Shown here: piece by piece, positions 1-8,964 of the stretch
Layout of the letters: the number at the start of each line of letters is the position of its first letter
Position numbering within the stretch: the first letter of the stretch is position 1
DNA from: Archaeoglobaceae archaeon
GTDB lineage: Archaea; Halobacteriota; Archaeoglobi; Archaeoglobales; Archaeoglobaceae
DNA length: 64,000 bases
Assembly: GCA_027028145.1 (NCBI GenBank)
Contig: JALVJV010000018.1
Location: 1 to 64,000 of the forward strand
Reading direction: 5' to 3'
The notes under the pieces: model-generated
Told to the model about the DNA's origin: nothing
Seen by the model: the letters and a program-made list of their open reading frames with translations, nothing else
Database searches by the model: none
Position numbers and translations under genes: made by a program

Positions 1-274
1 CGATCTCTATTTCTCCCTTCTTTGCTTTCTCTCTGCAGGCTTCGCACATCTCAAGCTCGTTGTTCGGGTTGCAGTTGAACGGACAACCCTTCACCACCTC
101 TATCTCCGGCAGGACATCAGCTAATGCCCTAACCATAGTCGATTTACCCGTTCCCTTATCACCGCTGAGCAAAACACCACCTATCGCAGGATTCACAGCG
201 TTACATAGCAAAGCCAATTTGGCTTTCTCTTGCCCCACTATTGCAGTGAACGGGTAAATTGGTCGTTCGGACAT
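1..274 (-). CDS. Magnesium/cobalt-chelatase-type AAA+ ATPase (ChlI-like), N-terminal part only
   Basis: The gene runs off the left edge; only the first 91 codons are visible. They read [20 protein letters not shown], then a Walker A loop GDKGTGKST (about residues 38-46), and then a cysteine-rich insert with CPFNC, CEAC spacing that is common in ChlI/BchI-type subunits. Family members form AAA+ hexamers that insert a divalent metal into a tetrapyrrole or act with VWA-domain partners. The ATG at 272-274 is preceded by AGAGGTGA at a normal Shine-Dalgarno distance. The gene is divergent from the orphan membrane ORF at 359. Which metal or tetrapyrrole it serves cannot be told from this fragment. 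Confidence 0.85.
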   Translation of the reverse strand, partial: MSERPIYPFTAIVGQEKAKLALLCNAVNPAIGGVLLSGDKGTGKSTMVRALADVLPEIEVVKGCPFNCNPNNELEMCEACREKAKKGEIEI

Positions 275-358
275 GACTTCACCTCTTCTCTAAGCATCAT
301 TCTCTGCATTTACGGGTTTCCATTTGCCAAACATCAATTTAATTAATAAATACACTCC

Positions 359-727
359 ATGATAGCCTCGGCCCTTCTTGCGTTGTCCGGATATCAACTC
401 ATATTCATCGGGCTGTTCTCAGCGATTTACGCGAGATCGATGGGGATGGTCGAATACGATAGGATAACGAAGCTCATTGCGAGGTTCATGAATTTGGATA
501 GGGGCCTTCTGCTCGGAATATTCCTGACATCTTTGGGCTTCTTCTACATACTACTGCTTATAAGACATTGGATAGACAGCGGATTCAGGAGTTTGCCTAT
601 GCTGAATCAGGACATATTCGGTTTCACGGTATTCATCTTGGGGTTGCAGACCATCTTCTTCTCCTTCTTCCTTAGCTTGGCTCTGGAATCCCAGAATAAA
701 ATGGCGGCAACTACTGCTGTGAAGTGA
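359..727 (+). CDS. Orphan membrane domain resembling the C-terminus of archaeal GT2 glycosyltransferases
   Basis: This 122-residue ORF has about four hydrophobic segments (residues 1-26, 48-68, 84-100 and 100-112). The pattern [19 protein letters not shown], then [16 protein letters not shown], then [19 protein letters not shown] is what I know from the C-terminal membrane part of family 2 glycosyltransferases such as dolichol-phosphate-sugar synthases. The catalytic GT-A domain is absent, and an in-frame TAA lies three codons before the ATG (347-349), so the gene does not continue upstream. It is either a free-standing membrane protein or the remnant of a deleted glycosyltransferase. Its last 17 bases overlap the tail of xpb on the other strand. 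An AT-rich TATA-like stretch lies at 339-352. Confidence 0.5.
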   Translation: MIASALLALSGYQLIFIGLFSAIYARSMGMVEYDRITKLIARFMNLDRGLLLGIFLTSLGFFYILLLIRHWIDSGFRSLPMLNQDIFGFTVFILGLQTIFFSFFLSLALESQNKMAATTAVK

Positions 728-2093
728 ACGAACACCCCGATTTAATCGTTTCAATTTTCCTCCTTCTTCTCGAAACCCTCACCTCACCCGTATTCTTCGA
801 AACTAACTCGTATAGAACAGCCAAATCCTTACCCTCAGCTGGTCTCAACAATCTACCCAACCGCTGAATGAACTCCCTCGATGAGCCCGTTCCACTTACT
901 ATTATTCCGACATTGGCATCCGGCACGTCTATTCCTTCATCAAGCACTTGACTACTCACGATAGCCTTGAACTTACCCTTCTTAAACCCGTCAAGTATCA
1001 TACGCCTTTCGTCCTTGTTGGTTTTATGTGTAATGGCCGGAATGAGGAATATCCTCGAAATCGTGTAAACCAAGTCGTTGTAACGTGTGAATATTATTAT
1101 CTTGTCACCTCTGTGAATTTCAAGCAGATTTTTCAAAATCTTGATCTTGTTCTTAGAGTTGAAAGCTATTTTTCTGGCATCTTCCCAAGACTTTAGAGCT
1201 TCATACGCTTCGGCATCCAAACCCGTCATCATAACGAGCTTTCTGAAATCCTCAACGTCCTTCAGCTTGATACCCTTCGACACGATGTATTCCCTAAACT
1301 TCTTAGCCTTCGTATCGTATTCTTCCTTTTCCTCTTCCGTAAGCGGAACGGAGATCCTCTTGACAACGTAATTTGCGAGGTGCTTTCCCGCCAAATCCTT
1401 GGGTTTGAGTTCGTAGACGATTCCACCTATTAAACTCGGCAACATTACGTGCAAGCCGTCTTCTCTTTCGTAAACTGCTGTTAAACCCAAGCGATAAGGG
1501 GCTACACTCATCTCGGCTATGTGTCTGTAGCTTTCGGCTGGTAAGTGATGACATTCGTCAAATACCAGCAGTAGAAACCTATCACCCAAAACTTCGGCGT
1601 TGATGTAGGCTGAGTCGTATGTAGTTACGGTTATGGGCTTTAGCTCTTTTCTCCTGCCGGAAAACTCTCCGACGTAATCTTTACCAAATATCGACAGCTT
1701 CTCCTTCCACTGATCCAATAGGGCTAAAGTTGGAACTACAACCAATGTCGAAACGCTCAAAGACCTTATTATCTCTAAAGCTACGTAAGTTTTACCGGCA
1801 CCAGTCGGTAATACTACCACACCTCTCTTATCAGCCATCCACCTTTCAACGGCTTGAGCTTGGTAATCCCTTAGGGAGATCTCCACATCACCGAAGTAGG
1901 GGCAGGGGATGACGTTATCCAAGACATGATCTTCGAATTCTATACCGGAATTTCTAAGATATTCGACTATATCCCTGTATTTGTAGGCTAAAGCACGATA
2001 ACACCTCGACCTGTCGTCCCACTTAGCCTGAGGAACGTGCACGTTTCCGTCTATCCTTACAGTTCCCCTCTCGTATTTCAACTCGACGAACAT
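711..2093 (-). CDS. xpb: XPB/Rad25-type DNA helicase
   Basis: A 460-residue superfamily 2 helicase of the XPB family, which opens DNA in nucleotide excision repair and, in archaea, works with the nuclease Bax1. The N-terminal damage-recognition domain (about 1-70) precedes helicase domain 1 with Walker A LPTGAGKT (95-102), a DECH box (179-182) and the XPB-specific RED motif in YEREDG (210-212). Helicase domain 2 has [23 protein letters not shown] and QRLGRLLRP. Order and length match the crystallised Archaeoglobus XPB as I remember it. Motif III reads LTAVYE where LTATFE is usual. It is divergent from bax1, 81 bases apart, which is the typical archaeal pairing. Confidence 0.95.
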   Translation of the reverse strand: MFVELKYERGTVRIDGNVHVPQAKWDDRSRCYRALAYKYRDIVEYLRNSGIEFEDHVLDNVIPCPYFGDVEISLRDYQAQAVERWMADKRGVVVLPTGAGKTYVALEIIRSLSVSTLVVVPTLALLDQWKEKLSIFGKDYVGEFSGRRKELKPITVTTYDSAYINAEVLGDRFLLLVFDECHHLPAESYRHIAEMSVAPYRLGLTAVYEREDGLHVMLPSLIGGIVYELKPKDLAGKHLANYVVKRISVPLTEEEKEEYDTKAKKFREYIVSKGIKLKDVEDFRKLVMMTGLDAEAYEALKSWEDARKIAFNSKNKIKILKNLLEIHRGDKIIIFTRYNDLVYTISRIFLIPAITHKTNKDERRMILDGFKKGKFKAIVSSQVLDEGIDVPDANVGIIVSGTGSSREFIQRLGRLLRPAEGKDLAVLYELVSKNTGEVRVSRRRRKIETIKSGCSFTSQQ

Positions 2094-2174
2094 GTCTTTT
2101 CTTTACGATTCGAATGGGCTTCATTTAAGGTTATCCCCCGCAAAACTCATTAAAGTCTAAGTTCAACGTATCCG

Positions 2175-3323
2175 GTGTTACCGAAGGAACTGTTGGAGAC
2201 TTACAGAAGCGGGGGGAAGATCTACCCGAAATTCGCTTGGAGTAACGGGGATTTGAAGTTAGCTGAGAGAGTTATAAAAGTCTTCAGGACGTGCATGGGA
2301 AAGAAATACGGGAAGATCTTAGAAAACCTTCGAAAGCTTGAAACGGCAAAAAATTACAAAAAAGTTAGAGGCTTTGCAAAGCTCATCGAAAGGGAGTGCG
2401 AATTTAAAACGCCCACCCATCTTGATCCTTTAGCGGTTAGGATGTTTCTGTTCGAAAGGGGTTACGTCACCAAGCTAAGCGAGAGGGAGAAGGTGCTGAA
2501 AGAAGCTTCGGAGCATTTCGGTGTATCTGTTGAAGAGATCGAGAAGGCTATTTTTGCGGACAGAGAAGAAGAGAGGATACTCGTTCGAATTCCGGAGATA
2601 ACGCCCGACGAACTTGTGAAAAGATACAACCTCTCTCTACTCCAGACTGCGATATTCAACTGCCTGAGACTTACGTTTTGGATTTCAACGAACCACAAAA
2701 ACGTCTTTCGCAAGATGAAGTGGCTCGGTCTGATGTATGAACTACACGATGAAGACGGGATGCTACTGACGAGCGTAACCGGAACGGCTTCGATACTGAA
2801 GATGACGCGTAAATACGGCACTTCAATGGCGAAACTCATTCCGGACATACTGAAGGCTGAAAAGTGGTGGATAAGAGCGGAAATCGTCGATGACTATAAG
2901 AAGAGGATATACATGCTTGAGTTAAGCGATAAAAAGCGAAATCTATTCCCTATCGACTACGTAGAAGCCGTTGAATACGATTCTTCGCTTGAAGAAGAGT
3001 TTTACAGAAGGATGAGGAATCTCGGCTTTGAAGTGATCAGAGAGCCGGGAATCGTCAAAGCGGGTAACTCAGCCTACATACCGGACTTCCTGATCAAAAA
3101 AGGTGAAAAATACGTGTATGTAGAAATTGCCGGATTTTGGACTGAAGAATACATAAGGAGAAAGCTTGAGAAGATCAAATCGGCTAACATACCTCTAATC
3201 TTGGTAGTTAGGGAGGAATTCGCCTTGGACAAGCCCAAAGGTGTGCTGGATGTCGTTACCATTAAAAAGGGTAAAATACCGTATAGAGATGTTTTGAAGA
3301 AGATTAAAGCGTTTTTGGATTAG
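2175..3323 (+). CDS. bax1: Bax1, XPB-associated nuclease (DUF790)
   Basis: A 382-residue protein of the Bax1/DUF790 family, structure-specific nucleases that bind XPB and cut at the junction it opens. The N-terminal half (MLPKELLETY...) is the helical DUF790 region. The C-terminal PD-(D/E)xK-like core shows YIPDFLIKKGEKYVYVEIAG (about residues 298-317), giving the catalytic Asp and Glu of this fold. The start is a GTG at 2175; the N-terminus MLPKELLETY fits the family. It is divergently paired with xpb, which supports the assignment. Confidence 0.9.
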   Translation: MLPKELLETYRSGGKIYPKFAWSNGDLKLAERVIKVFRTCMGKKYGKILENLRKLETAKNYKKVRGFAKLIERECEFKTPTHLDPLAVRMFLFERGYVTKLSEREKVLKEASEHFGVSVEEIEKAIFADREEERILVRIPEITPDELVKRYNLSLLQTAIFNCLRLTFWISTNHKNVFRKMKWLGLMYELHDEDGMLLTSVTGTASILKMTRKYGTSMAKLIPDILKAEKWWIRAEIVDDYKKRIYMLELSDKKRNLFPIDYVEAVEYDSSLEEEFYRRMRNLGFEVIREPGIVKAGNSAYIPDFLIKKGEKYVYVEIAGFWTEEYIRRKLEKIKSANIPLILVVREEFALDKPKGVLDVVTIKKGKIPYRDVLKKIKAFLD

Positions 3324-3393
3324 CGTGCAGTCTCTCCCTAAACAGTAGCTTGGAATGTGTATTCCGCATGACGGCATTCCTGCACTTCATCGG

Positions 3394-3993
3394 TTACTCG
3401 CAAGCATTGTATTCGAACAGACAGAACTCGTCACCTTTCGCTACGCACATCTTCTCTTCCCCGTTCAACTTGCAATCGAAAAGTCCTTCGAGGAGTCCCC
3501 AGATGTATCCCAAAAGCATCCAGCATACCGGAATATCGGAACTACCTTTTTTCAGCCTGATGTAGCCGTCGGCTTCAAAGGACTCTCTAACCTTAACTAC
3601 AATCTTCTTGTTGCGATCGTCGAATTCGAACTCGAACTTACCCCAGCCGAAGCACTTGTCCCAGACCGTGATCATGTTCTTCGCAATTTGAATAGCCTTA
3701 TCTCTTGTCAGTTCACCGAACCTCCTCTGATACCTTCTCCTTATTCCTCTCCCGGCCCTATAACCCCCGTTACGGGATGCCGTCAAAATTAGACCCTTCG
3801 CCGCCTTTCCTACGATCTTCATCAACTCGGAATATATCCCAGCCAAGAATGTAGCGTATAGCGATGCCACGGGTATTCTGCCCAAGAAAAGTATCCTTCC
3901 GTCTTCGCGCTTTAAAAATATACTTTCGAGTTCGTTTCTATCCTTCTTCGTCAAATCTTCGGTAACGAGATGATCGAACGGATCCACGATCAT
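3394..3993 (-). CDS. V4R-domain ligand-binding protein
   Basis: A 199-residue protein whose second half is a V4R (4-vinyl-reductase) domain: a long helical stretch, a WDKCFGWGKFEFEFDD strand region, and the signature ending CVAKGDEFCLFEYNACE with conserved cysteines. V4R domains bind small hydrophobic ligands or metals and often act as sensors. The ATG at 3993 shares its A with the TGA stop of the Roadblock gene, so translation is coupled. It is the last gene of a four-gene cassette (KaiC-like, GTPase fusion, Roadblock, V4R), which suggests it supplies the input signal to the GTPase. The ligand is unknown. Confidence 0.8.
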   Translation of the reverse strand: MIVDPFDHLVTEDLTKKDRNELESIFLKREDGRILFLGRIPVASLYATFLAGIYSELMKIVGKAAKGLILTASRNGGYRAGRGIRRRYQRRFGELTRDKAIQIAKNMITVWDKCFGWGKFEFEFDDRNKKIVVKVRESFEADGYIRLKKGSSDIPVCWMLLGYIWGLLEGLFDCKLNGEEKMCVAKGDEFCLFEYNACE

Positions 3994-4361
3994 CACCCCA
4001 ACAACTCCTTAATCTTATCGCTCGCCTTACTCATCTCAAGCAAAACCAAACCTAAATTAGCCCTCGGAGTTGTCATAACGACGAGCAGAGCCTTCGGACC
4101 GGCTCCAGTTGCGATGATCTTGCCCTCCTTCCCCTCGACTATAACCCTATCCGGAATACCTTTACCGAGCTCCGAAGTTGCTGTTTCAGCCGCTCCCAAC
4201 ATGGTTGCGGTCATCGCTGCAAATGCTTCGGCGTTCACGTTCTGGGATATATCGGCCGCGATGAGCAAGCCGTCTCTCGAAACAATTGCTGAGGCTTCTA
4301 TGTCTCCAGCGGCTTTCAAATCCTTCAAAATCTTTTCAAGTTGCTCCCTCAGACTTGGCAT
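3993..4361 (-). CDS. Roadblock/LC7 (MglB-like) GTPase-regulating protein
   Basis: A 122-residue Roadblock/LC7 domain: helix LREQLEKILKDLKAAGDIEA, strand SAIVSRDGLLIAADI, central helix with AFAAMTATMLGAAETATSELG, then the strands IIATGAGPKALLVVMTT and LGLVLLEM. Homologous proteins (bacterial MglB, archaeal LC7) form dimers that bind and regulate small Ras-like GTPases. The ATG at 4361 has GGTGAGG just upstream and lies 26 bases inside the end of the GTPase gene. The adjacent MglA/Arf-like GTPase is the obvious partner. Confidence 0.85.
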   Translation of the reverse strand: MPSLREQLEKILKDLKAAGDIEASAIVSRDGLLIAADISQNVNAEAFAAMTATMLGAAETATSELGKGIPDRVIVEGKEGKIIATGAGPKALLVVMTTPRANLGLVLLEMSKASDKIKELLG

Positions 4362-5502
4362 AACCCTCACCTATAAGCAACTTTATCAAAGCATCCAAAA
4401 CCTCATAAACACCGATCTTCTTCGTCGCCACAGTCGGAATTATCGGAACCTCTTCTGGAATATGCATTAGCTTTCTTATCTCCTCGGGCTTCAATGCATT
4501 CGGTAGATCTTGTTTGTTTGCGGCTATAACGTAAGGCAAACCGAAGTGGGTGGTCTTCTCGAGCAACTGCTTAGCCCTCGGAAAAGTTTCCGGCTTTGTC
4601 GAGTCGATGACCAAGATAACACCCAAAGCTTCACTACCGAGCACTTTCAAGATCGGATCGAACCTCTCTTGGCCGGGAGTTCCGAAGATGTCTATCGTGA
4701 ATCCCCTGTATTCAACCTTCCCGTGATCCAGAGCTACCGTGGTTCCGAGTCTATCGACCGATATAGCCTTGTTCGATATCGCATGGACAAACGTCGACTT
4801 TCCAGCGTTGTATGGGCCGGTGACGAGTATCTTCGGTATATACGCCTTAACGCCGCCGGGCTTTACGACCTTAAATAGGACCGCCTTTCCCTTAACCTGA
4901 GTCCAATCCACCTTCAGAATCCCGTAGTAGTGCCCCAGTATAACGCGGTGATGAATTCCCCCGATCGTCACCACAGCGTTCGAAAGCTCCTTAACCCTAC
5001 TAAGCACATCCTCCGAATACGGCCATGCGGTAAAATTCGAAACTATAACAGAATCTTCAGCTTGTTCTTTCCACCTCTCAAAATAATTTAGCGTTTCCTC
5101 TCCGCAGATGTCTATTACCGTCGAAAGAGAGCCGAACACTACGAGGTCGTTTTCATCTATAGCCTTCCTTATTACCTCATCGAACTCGTCCAAATTCGCG
5201 GGATCCTTAACCACATACCTCTCATCCGATGTAGCTCCTACGTATGCGGAATAAGCATCGACTACGGAGAAATTCTCAAATTCGTCGACATACCAGCCGA
5301 ACTCCTTGAACCTATTCCTCAAACTCGTCGGACTCATCGTTGATGTGACGTAAACGCATCTGTAACCTTCCTCAAGATTTCTGTAGAGAGTTTGCATGCC
5401 GAAGACATCTCCCTCAACTTCGGGATCGATGTAATACGTTAGAGTCTTGCCGCGAGGTATCTCCTTGAGCAGTTCATCCAGAACGGGGATTCCGATCTTC
5501 AT
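4336..5502 (-). CDS. Degenerate KaiC/RecA-like domain fused to a Ras/Arf-like small GTPase
   Basis: This 388-residue protein has two parts. Residues 1-200 follow the KaiC plan (GIPVLDELLKEIPRGKTL, ... RCVYVTSTMSPTSLRNRFKEFGW) but lack the GxxxxGK[ST] P-loop, so ATP binding there is unlikely. Residues 220-388 are a small GTPase: G1 GPYNAGKST (229-237), G3 DIFGTPGQE (271-279), G4 NKQD (329-332), and a threonine pair GTT at 253-255 as the probable switch I. The start ATG at 5502 follows GGAGGTG and overlaps the upstream KaiC-like stop by 4 bases. Sitting between a KaiC-like ATPase and a Roadblock protein, it is likely the switch of a signalling cassette. Confidence 0.85.
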   Translation of the reverse strand: MKIGIPVLDELLKEIPRGKTLTYYIDPEVEGDVFGMQTLYRNLEEGYRCVYVTSTMSPTSLRNRFKEFGWYVDEFENFSVVDAYSAYVGATSDERYVVKDPANLDEFDEVIRKAIDENDLVVFGSLSTVIDICGEETLNYFERWKEQAEDSVIVSNFTAWPYSEDVLSRVKELSNAVVTIGGIHHRVILGHYYGILKVDWTQVKGKAVLFKVVKPGGVKAYIPKILVTGPYNAGKSTFVHAISNKAISVDRLGTTVALDHGKVEYRGFTIDIFGTPGQERFDPILKVLGSEALGVILVIDSTKPETFPRAKQLLEKTTHFGLPYVIAANKQDLPNALKPEEIRKLMHIPEEVPIIPTVATKKIGVYEVLDALIKLLIGEGYAKSEGAT

Positions 5503-6146
5503 GACGACACCTCCAACCTGTCGTTAACTATGCTAAACTCCCTCCACTCTGTTCTTATCGAAGGGCTGATGTATCTGAAAATCCTGCGATTTCCTTCATC
5601 CTTAAGCTCTATTACGCCGTTGAAAAGCTGTTTCAGCATCGCGATCGTTCTCTCATCGTGCATGTCTTCGTCGACCGTATAAAATGCAAAAGCTCCGAAG
5701 CTCTTGATTCTGTTCGTTAAGACGTGCAGAAATCTAAACACGGTCTGGGGATTCAGATACATGAGAACCGTCGAGATCGAATCGAACGCTATTATGACAT
5801 CCCTCTTTCCGGACTTCCAGAATCTATCAAGAAACATGTTTATTCTAACGGAGATTCCGGTCAGATCCATAATCGAGACCCTCTTTATGTCTTCCGTATC
5901 CGGTGCATCTGAGAAGATAGTCTTAGAAACGCAGTCTATGATCTTGATATCGCTCAAGTTGAACCTCTGAAACCAATCCAAAACTGCTTCGGCGGTATCT
6001 TTGGTGGTAACGTATACTCCGCCGAAACCGTTGCTGACCTTCTCCCATACGATATTCCTTACGAATATCGATTTCCCAACCAACGGCGGGCCTATTACCA
6101 TGACGTTGTTACTGTCTACGTCGATGTTCAGAATTTCAATTCTCAT
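5499..6146 (-). CDS. KaiC/RecA-superfamily ATPase
   Basis: A 215-residue RecA-fold ATPase with Walker A GPPLVGKS (about residues 20-27) and Walker B DVIIAFDSIS, and with KaiC-like spacing (GGVYVTTKDTAEAVLDWFQRF). It is shorter than KaiC and has one ATPase domain. I place the start at the ATG at 6146 rather than eight codons upstream, because the TATA box TTTATATAT (complement of about 6170-6179) is centred about 27 bases before it, giving a leaderless transcript. It is the first gene of the KaiC/GTPase/Roadblock/V4R cassette, and all junctions overlap. Confidence 0.8.
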   Translation of the reverse strand: MRIEILNIDVDSNNVMVIGPPLVGKSIFVRNIVWEKVSNGFGGVYVTTKDTAEAVLDWFQRFNLSDIKIIDCVSKTIFSDAPDTEDIKRVSIMDLTGISVRINMFLDRFWKSGKRDVIIAFDSISTVLMYLNPQTVFRFLHVLTNRIKSFGAFAFYTVDEDMHDERTIAMLKQLFNGVIELKDEGNRRIFRYISPSIRTEWREFSIVNDRLEVSS

Positions 6147-6257
6147 TATGATAATCACAATACTCAACAATATATAAATCTTCCCGTCACAGAAACTTAT
6201 ATATAAATATAACCGTGAGGCAAAGTCTTATAAAAATCATGCTAAATGTCATAGGCT
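6147..6257. promoter_or_regulatory. Divergent leaderless promoters
   Basis: The 111-base gap holds back-to-back promoters. On the minus strand TATA-like TTTATATAT (6170-6179) is about 27 bases from the KaiC-like ATG at 6146. On the plus strand CTTATAAAA (6227-6235) is about 27 bases before the ATG at 6258; a second TATA-like run lies at 6196-6211. No Shine-Dalgarno sequence precedes either start codon. Confidence 0.65.
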
Positions 6258-7487
6258 ATGAGGGAGATTGTCGAGCTCAAAGGTCACATAATAGATTCGA
6301 TGATCCTGCCGAAGGTTCTGGACACGATCATAGAGATGGGCGGAGACTTCGAGATTTTGGAGCTCAGAGTGGGTAAGACGAAGGTGGACGAAAGCTACTG
6401 CAAGATGCTCGTCGAAGGAGATGAGAAGCTCTTCGAGGAGCTCGAAAAGTTGGGTGTAATTTTGCCGAAAAAGGAGGTTAAGGTTGCTCCGGCTCCAGCC
6501 GATAAGGTTCTGCCGGACGGATTCTACGCAACGACGCACCATCCGACTTACGTTTACATAAACGGGGAGTGGAAGAGGGTTAAGAACATCGAGATGGACT
6601 GCGTTATAGTCATAGAGAACGGCGAACCGGTTTGCAAGAGGCAGGGGTTGGTTAAGAAGGGCGATCTCGTGGTAATAGGGCACGAAGGCATAAGGGTTGA
6701 GGTTCCCCAACGTCCAAGAGAGCCGACGGACATCTTCGGCTTCATGACCTCCGATGTGAGCGCCGAGAAGCCCGTCAATTCTCTCATAAAGAAGCTTGCG
6801 AAGGAGATGAAGAGGGTTAAGGACGAAAACGGGTTCATAATACACGTCGTCGGAACGGCTGTAGCTCACACAGGTGCTGATGCCGCTTTAGCAGAATTGA
6901 TCAGGATGGGATATTGCCAAGCTTTGTTCACCGGAAACGGATTCGCTGTGATGGACATCGAAAAGCAACTGTTCGGAACAACGCTTGGGATGGACAAGAA
7001 CACTGGAAAGGTTTACAAGGGTGGATACAGAAACCACTTGGTCGCGATAAACGAGATGTGGAAAGCCGGTGGCATAAAGAAGGCTGTAGAGAAAGGTATT
7101 CTGAAGTCCGGTGTGCTTTACGAGTGCGTTAGGAACAACGTTCCCTTCGTCATCGCCGGTTCGATTAGAGACGACGGCCCTCTGCCGGATACGATTACCG
7201 ATGTCATGCAAGCGCAGGATGAGATGAGGAAGTACATATGGCAAGCAGATGCAACGGGCAACGGAATGTGCATAATATGGGCTTCGATGCTTCACGGCAT
7301 CGCAACCGGTAACATGCTTCCTTCTACCGTCAAAACCGTCATAGTCGATATGAATCCATACGTCGTCACCCGTTTGCTCGACAGAGGAACAACCCATGCC
7401 TTAGGAATCGTAAGCGATCCGGGAGTTGTTCTTCCGATGCTCGTCAACGAGATCAAGAAGCTTGAAGAAGAGGAAAAGGAAAAGTAA
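6258..7487 (+). CDS. LOR/SDH family protein (archaeal ornithine cyclodeaminase type, TIGR00300)
   Basis: A 409-residue protein of the LOR/SDH family. The N-terminal part (MREIVELKGHIIDSMILPKVLD...) is the conserved LOR/SDH domain, the middle (TTHHPTYVYINGEWKRVKNIEMDCVIV) is typical of TIGR00300, and the C-terminal half is an NAD-binding domain with VVGTAVAHTGADAALAELI and LFTGNGFAVMDIE. Methanogen homologues were shown to convert ornithine to proline and ammonia using NAD. Leaderless start at 6258 (TATA at 6227-6235). The highly charged tail KKLEEEEKEK is normal for thermophiles. Substrate in this organism is inferred; paaK follows after 37 bases and may be cotranscribed. Confidence 0.8.
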   Translation: MREIVELKGHIIDSMILPKVLDTIIEMGGDFEILELRVGKTKVDESYCKMLVEGDEKLFEELEKLGVILPKKEVKVAPAPADKVLPDGFYATTHHPTYVYINGEWKRVKNIEMDCVIVIENGEPVCKRQGLVKKGDLVVIGHEGIRVEVPQRPREPTDIFGFMTSDVSAEKPVNSLIKKLAKEMKRVKDENGFIIHVVGTAVAHTGADAALAELIRMGYCQALFTGNGFAVMDIEKQLFGTTLGMDKNTGKVYKGGYRNHLVAINEMWKAGGIKKAVEKGILKSGVLYECVRNNVPFVIAGSIRDDGPLPDTITDVMQAQDEMRKYIWQADATGNGMCIIWASMLHGIATGNMLPSTVKTVIVDMNPYVVTRLLDRGTTHALGIVSDPGVVLPMLVNEIKKLEEEEKEK

Positions 7488-7524
7488 TTAGGCATATACT
7501 TCAACAACCGCGTTGGTGGTTGAA

Positions 7525-8826
7525 ATGTTCTGGAATCCGAGCATCGAAAGGATGCCGCAAAAAGATCTGCAGGAGCTACAGGAAAGAAAGTTAAGAGCTT
7601 TGGTTTACTACACCTACGAATACTCTCCGTTTTACAGGAGAAAGTTCAAGGAGATGGATCTTCATCCTTGGGACGTAAGAGGTTTGAACGATCTTTCGAA
7701 GTTGCCGTTTACGTGCAAGCAAGATCTGAGAGATAACTATCCGTTTGGGATGTTTGCTGTCCCTCTTTCTCAGATCGTCAGATTCCATGCTTCAAGCGGA
7801 ACGACTGGGAAGCCGACGGTTGTAGGCTACACGGCGAACGACATAGATGTTTGGGTTGAATGCATGTGCAGAAGTCTTACAGCTTGCGGAGTTACAAACA
7901 ACGACATAGTTCAGATAGCATACGGCTACGGACTATTTACCGGTGGTTTGGGATTCCACTACGCGGTTGAAAGATTGGGCGCTACGGTTATTCCGATCTC
8001 AGCCGGAAACACTCAGAGACAGATCGAGCTCATGAAGGATCTGAAGACCACTGTGATCTGTTGCACGCCCTCATACATGCTATACCTGACCGAATACGCC
8101 GCGAAGATGGGTGTTGATATAGCAAACGACACAAAGCTGAGAATGGGGATATTCGGTGCGGAGCCTTGGAGCGAGGAAACGAGGAAGAGGATAGAGAAGA
8201 AGACCGGCATTACAGCTTACGACGTATACGGGACTTCGGAGCTAAGCGGACCGCTCTTTACGGAGTGCGTCGAGAGGCAAGGATTGCACATCTGGGCCGA
8301 CCACTTCTTGATCGAAGTCATAGATCCCGAAACGGGAGAACAGCTTGGAGAGGGAGAGAAAGGAGAGCTCGTGGTAACGACGCTGAGCAAGGAAGCATTA
8401 CCACTGATAAGGTGGAGGACTGGAGACATAACGATAATGGATGACGAAAAGTGCGCGTGCGGAAGGACACATCCGCGCATAATGAGAATTTTGGGCAGAG
8501 CGGACGACATGATCATCGTCAGAGGAGTTAACGTCTTCCCAAGCCAGATAGAGCACGTTCTCATGCAGATTCCGGAAGTAGGGGAGCACTACATGATCAT
8601 ACTCGACAGAAGGGAAGACGGGCTCGATGAGATGACCGTTCAGGTTGAATTGAGCGATAAGGCTAAGATCGACAGGACTACTGATATCCTCGAGCTTGAG
8701 AAGAAGATAGAAGAACGGTTAAAGTCCGTGCTCGGAATCCGAGCTAAGGTCGAAGTCGTGAATCCCGGCACTCTGCAGAGGTTCGAAGGAAAGGCGAAGA
8801 GAGTCATCGATAGAAGGAAGATTTAA
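7525..8826 (+). CDS. paaK: Phenylacetate-CoA ligase
   Basis: A 433-residue adenylate-forming enzyme of the PaaK family, which activates phenylacetate or related aryl acids to CoA thioesters. It shows the AMP-binding loop FHASSGTTGKPTVVGYT, the AYGYGLFTGGLGFHYA segment typical of PaaK, YGTSELSGPLF, and the C-terminal lid with GRADDMIIVRGVNVFPSQIEHVL. The ATG at 7525 follows GGTGGTTG at a normal distance, so I prefer it to the TTG four codons earlier. Archaeoglobales carry several such ligases; the true acid substrate (phenylacetate, indoleacetate or other) cannot be read from sequence. Confidence 0.9.
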   Translation: MFWNPSIERMPQKDLQELQERKLRALVYYTYEYSPFYRRKFKEMDLHPWDVRGLNDLSKLPFTCKQDLRDNYPFGMFAVPLSQIVRFHASSGTTGKPTVVGYTANDIDVWVECMCRSLTACGVTNNDIVQIAYGYGLFTGGLGFHYAVERLGATVIPISAGNTQRQIELMKDLKTTVICCTPSYMLYLTEYAAKMGVDIANDTKLRMGIFGAEPWSEETRKRIEKKTGITAYDVYGTSELSGPLFTECVERQGLHIWADHFLIEVIDPETGEQLGEGEKGELVVTTLSKEALPLIRWRTGDITIMDDEKCACGRTHPRIMRILGRADDMIIVRGVNVFPSQIEHVLMQIPEVGEHYMIILDRREDGLDEMTVQVELSDKAKIDRTTDILELEKKIEERLKSVLGIRAKVEVVNPGTLQRFEGKAKRVIDRRKI

Positions 8827-8964
8827 CTTTATTTTATAAAAATGTTACGGGATTTAGGTTGCTTCGCAAGTAGCTCATCGCGAACAGCGATTAAAAATAA
8901 AAATATAGACATAAAATTGTAACCGTTTGGTTTTTATCCAATCCTAAATAACACTTCGATAGTC

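Noticed and set aside
6249-6869. Minus-strand 206-codon frame opposite the LOR/SDH gene, and many similar long frames such as 9205-9906 and 46751-47248
   Set aside because: They are antisense shadows of well-supported genes, with no promoter, family signature or sensible composition.
8842-8922. A 26-codon ORF (ATG TTA CGG ...) between paaK and mcm
   Set aside because: No Shine-Dalgarno, no family resemblance, ends in low-complexity AAA/ATA codons; likely chance.
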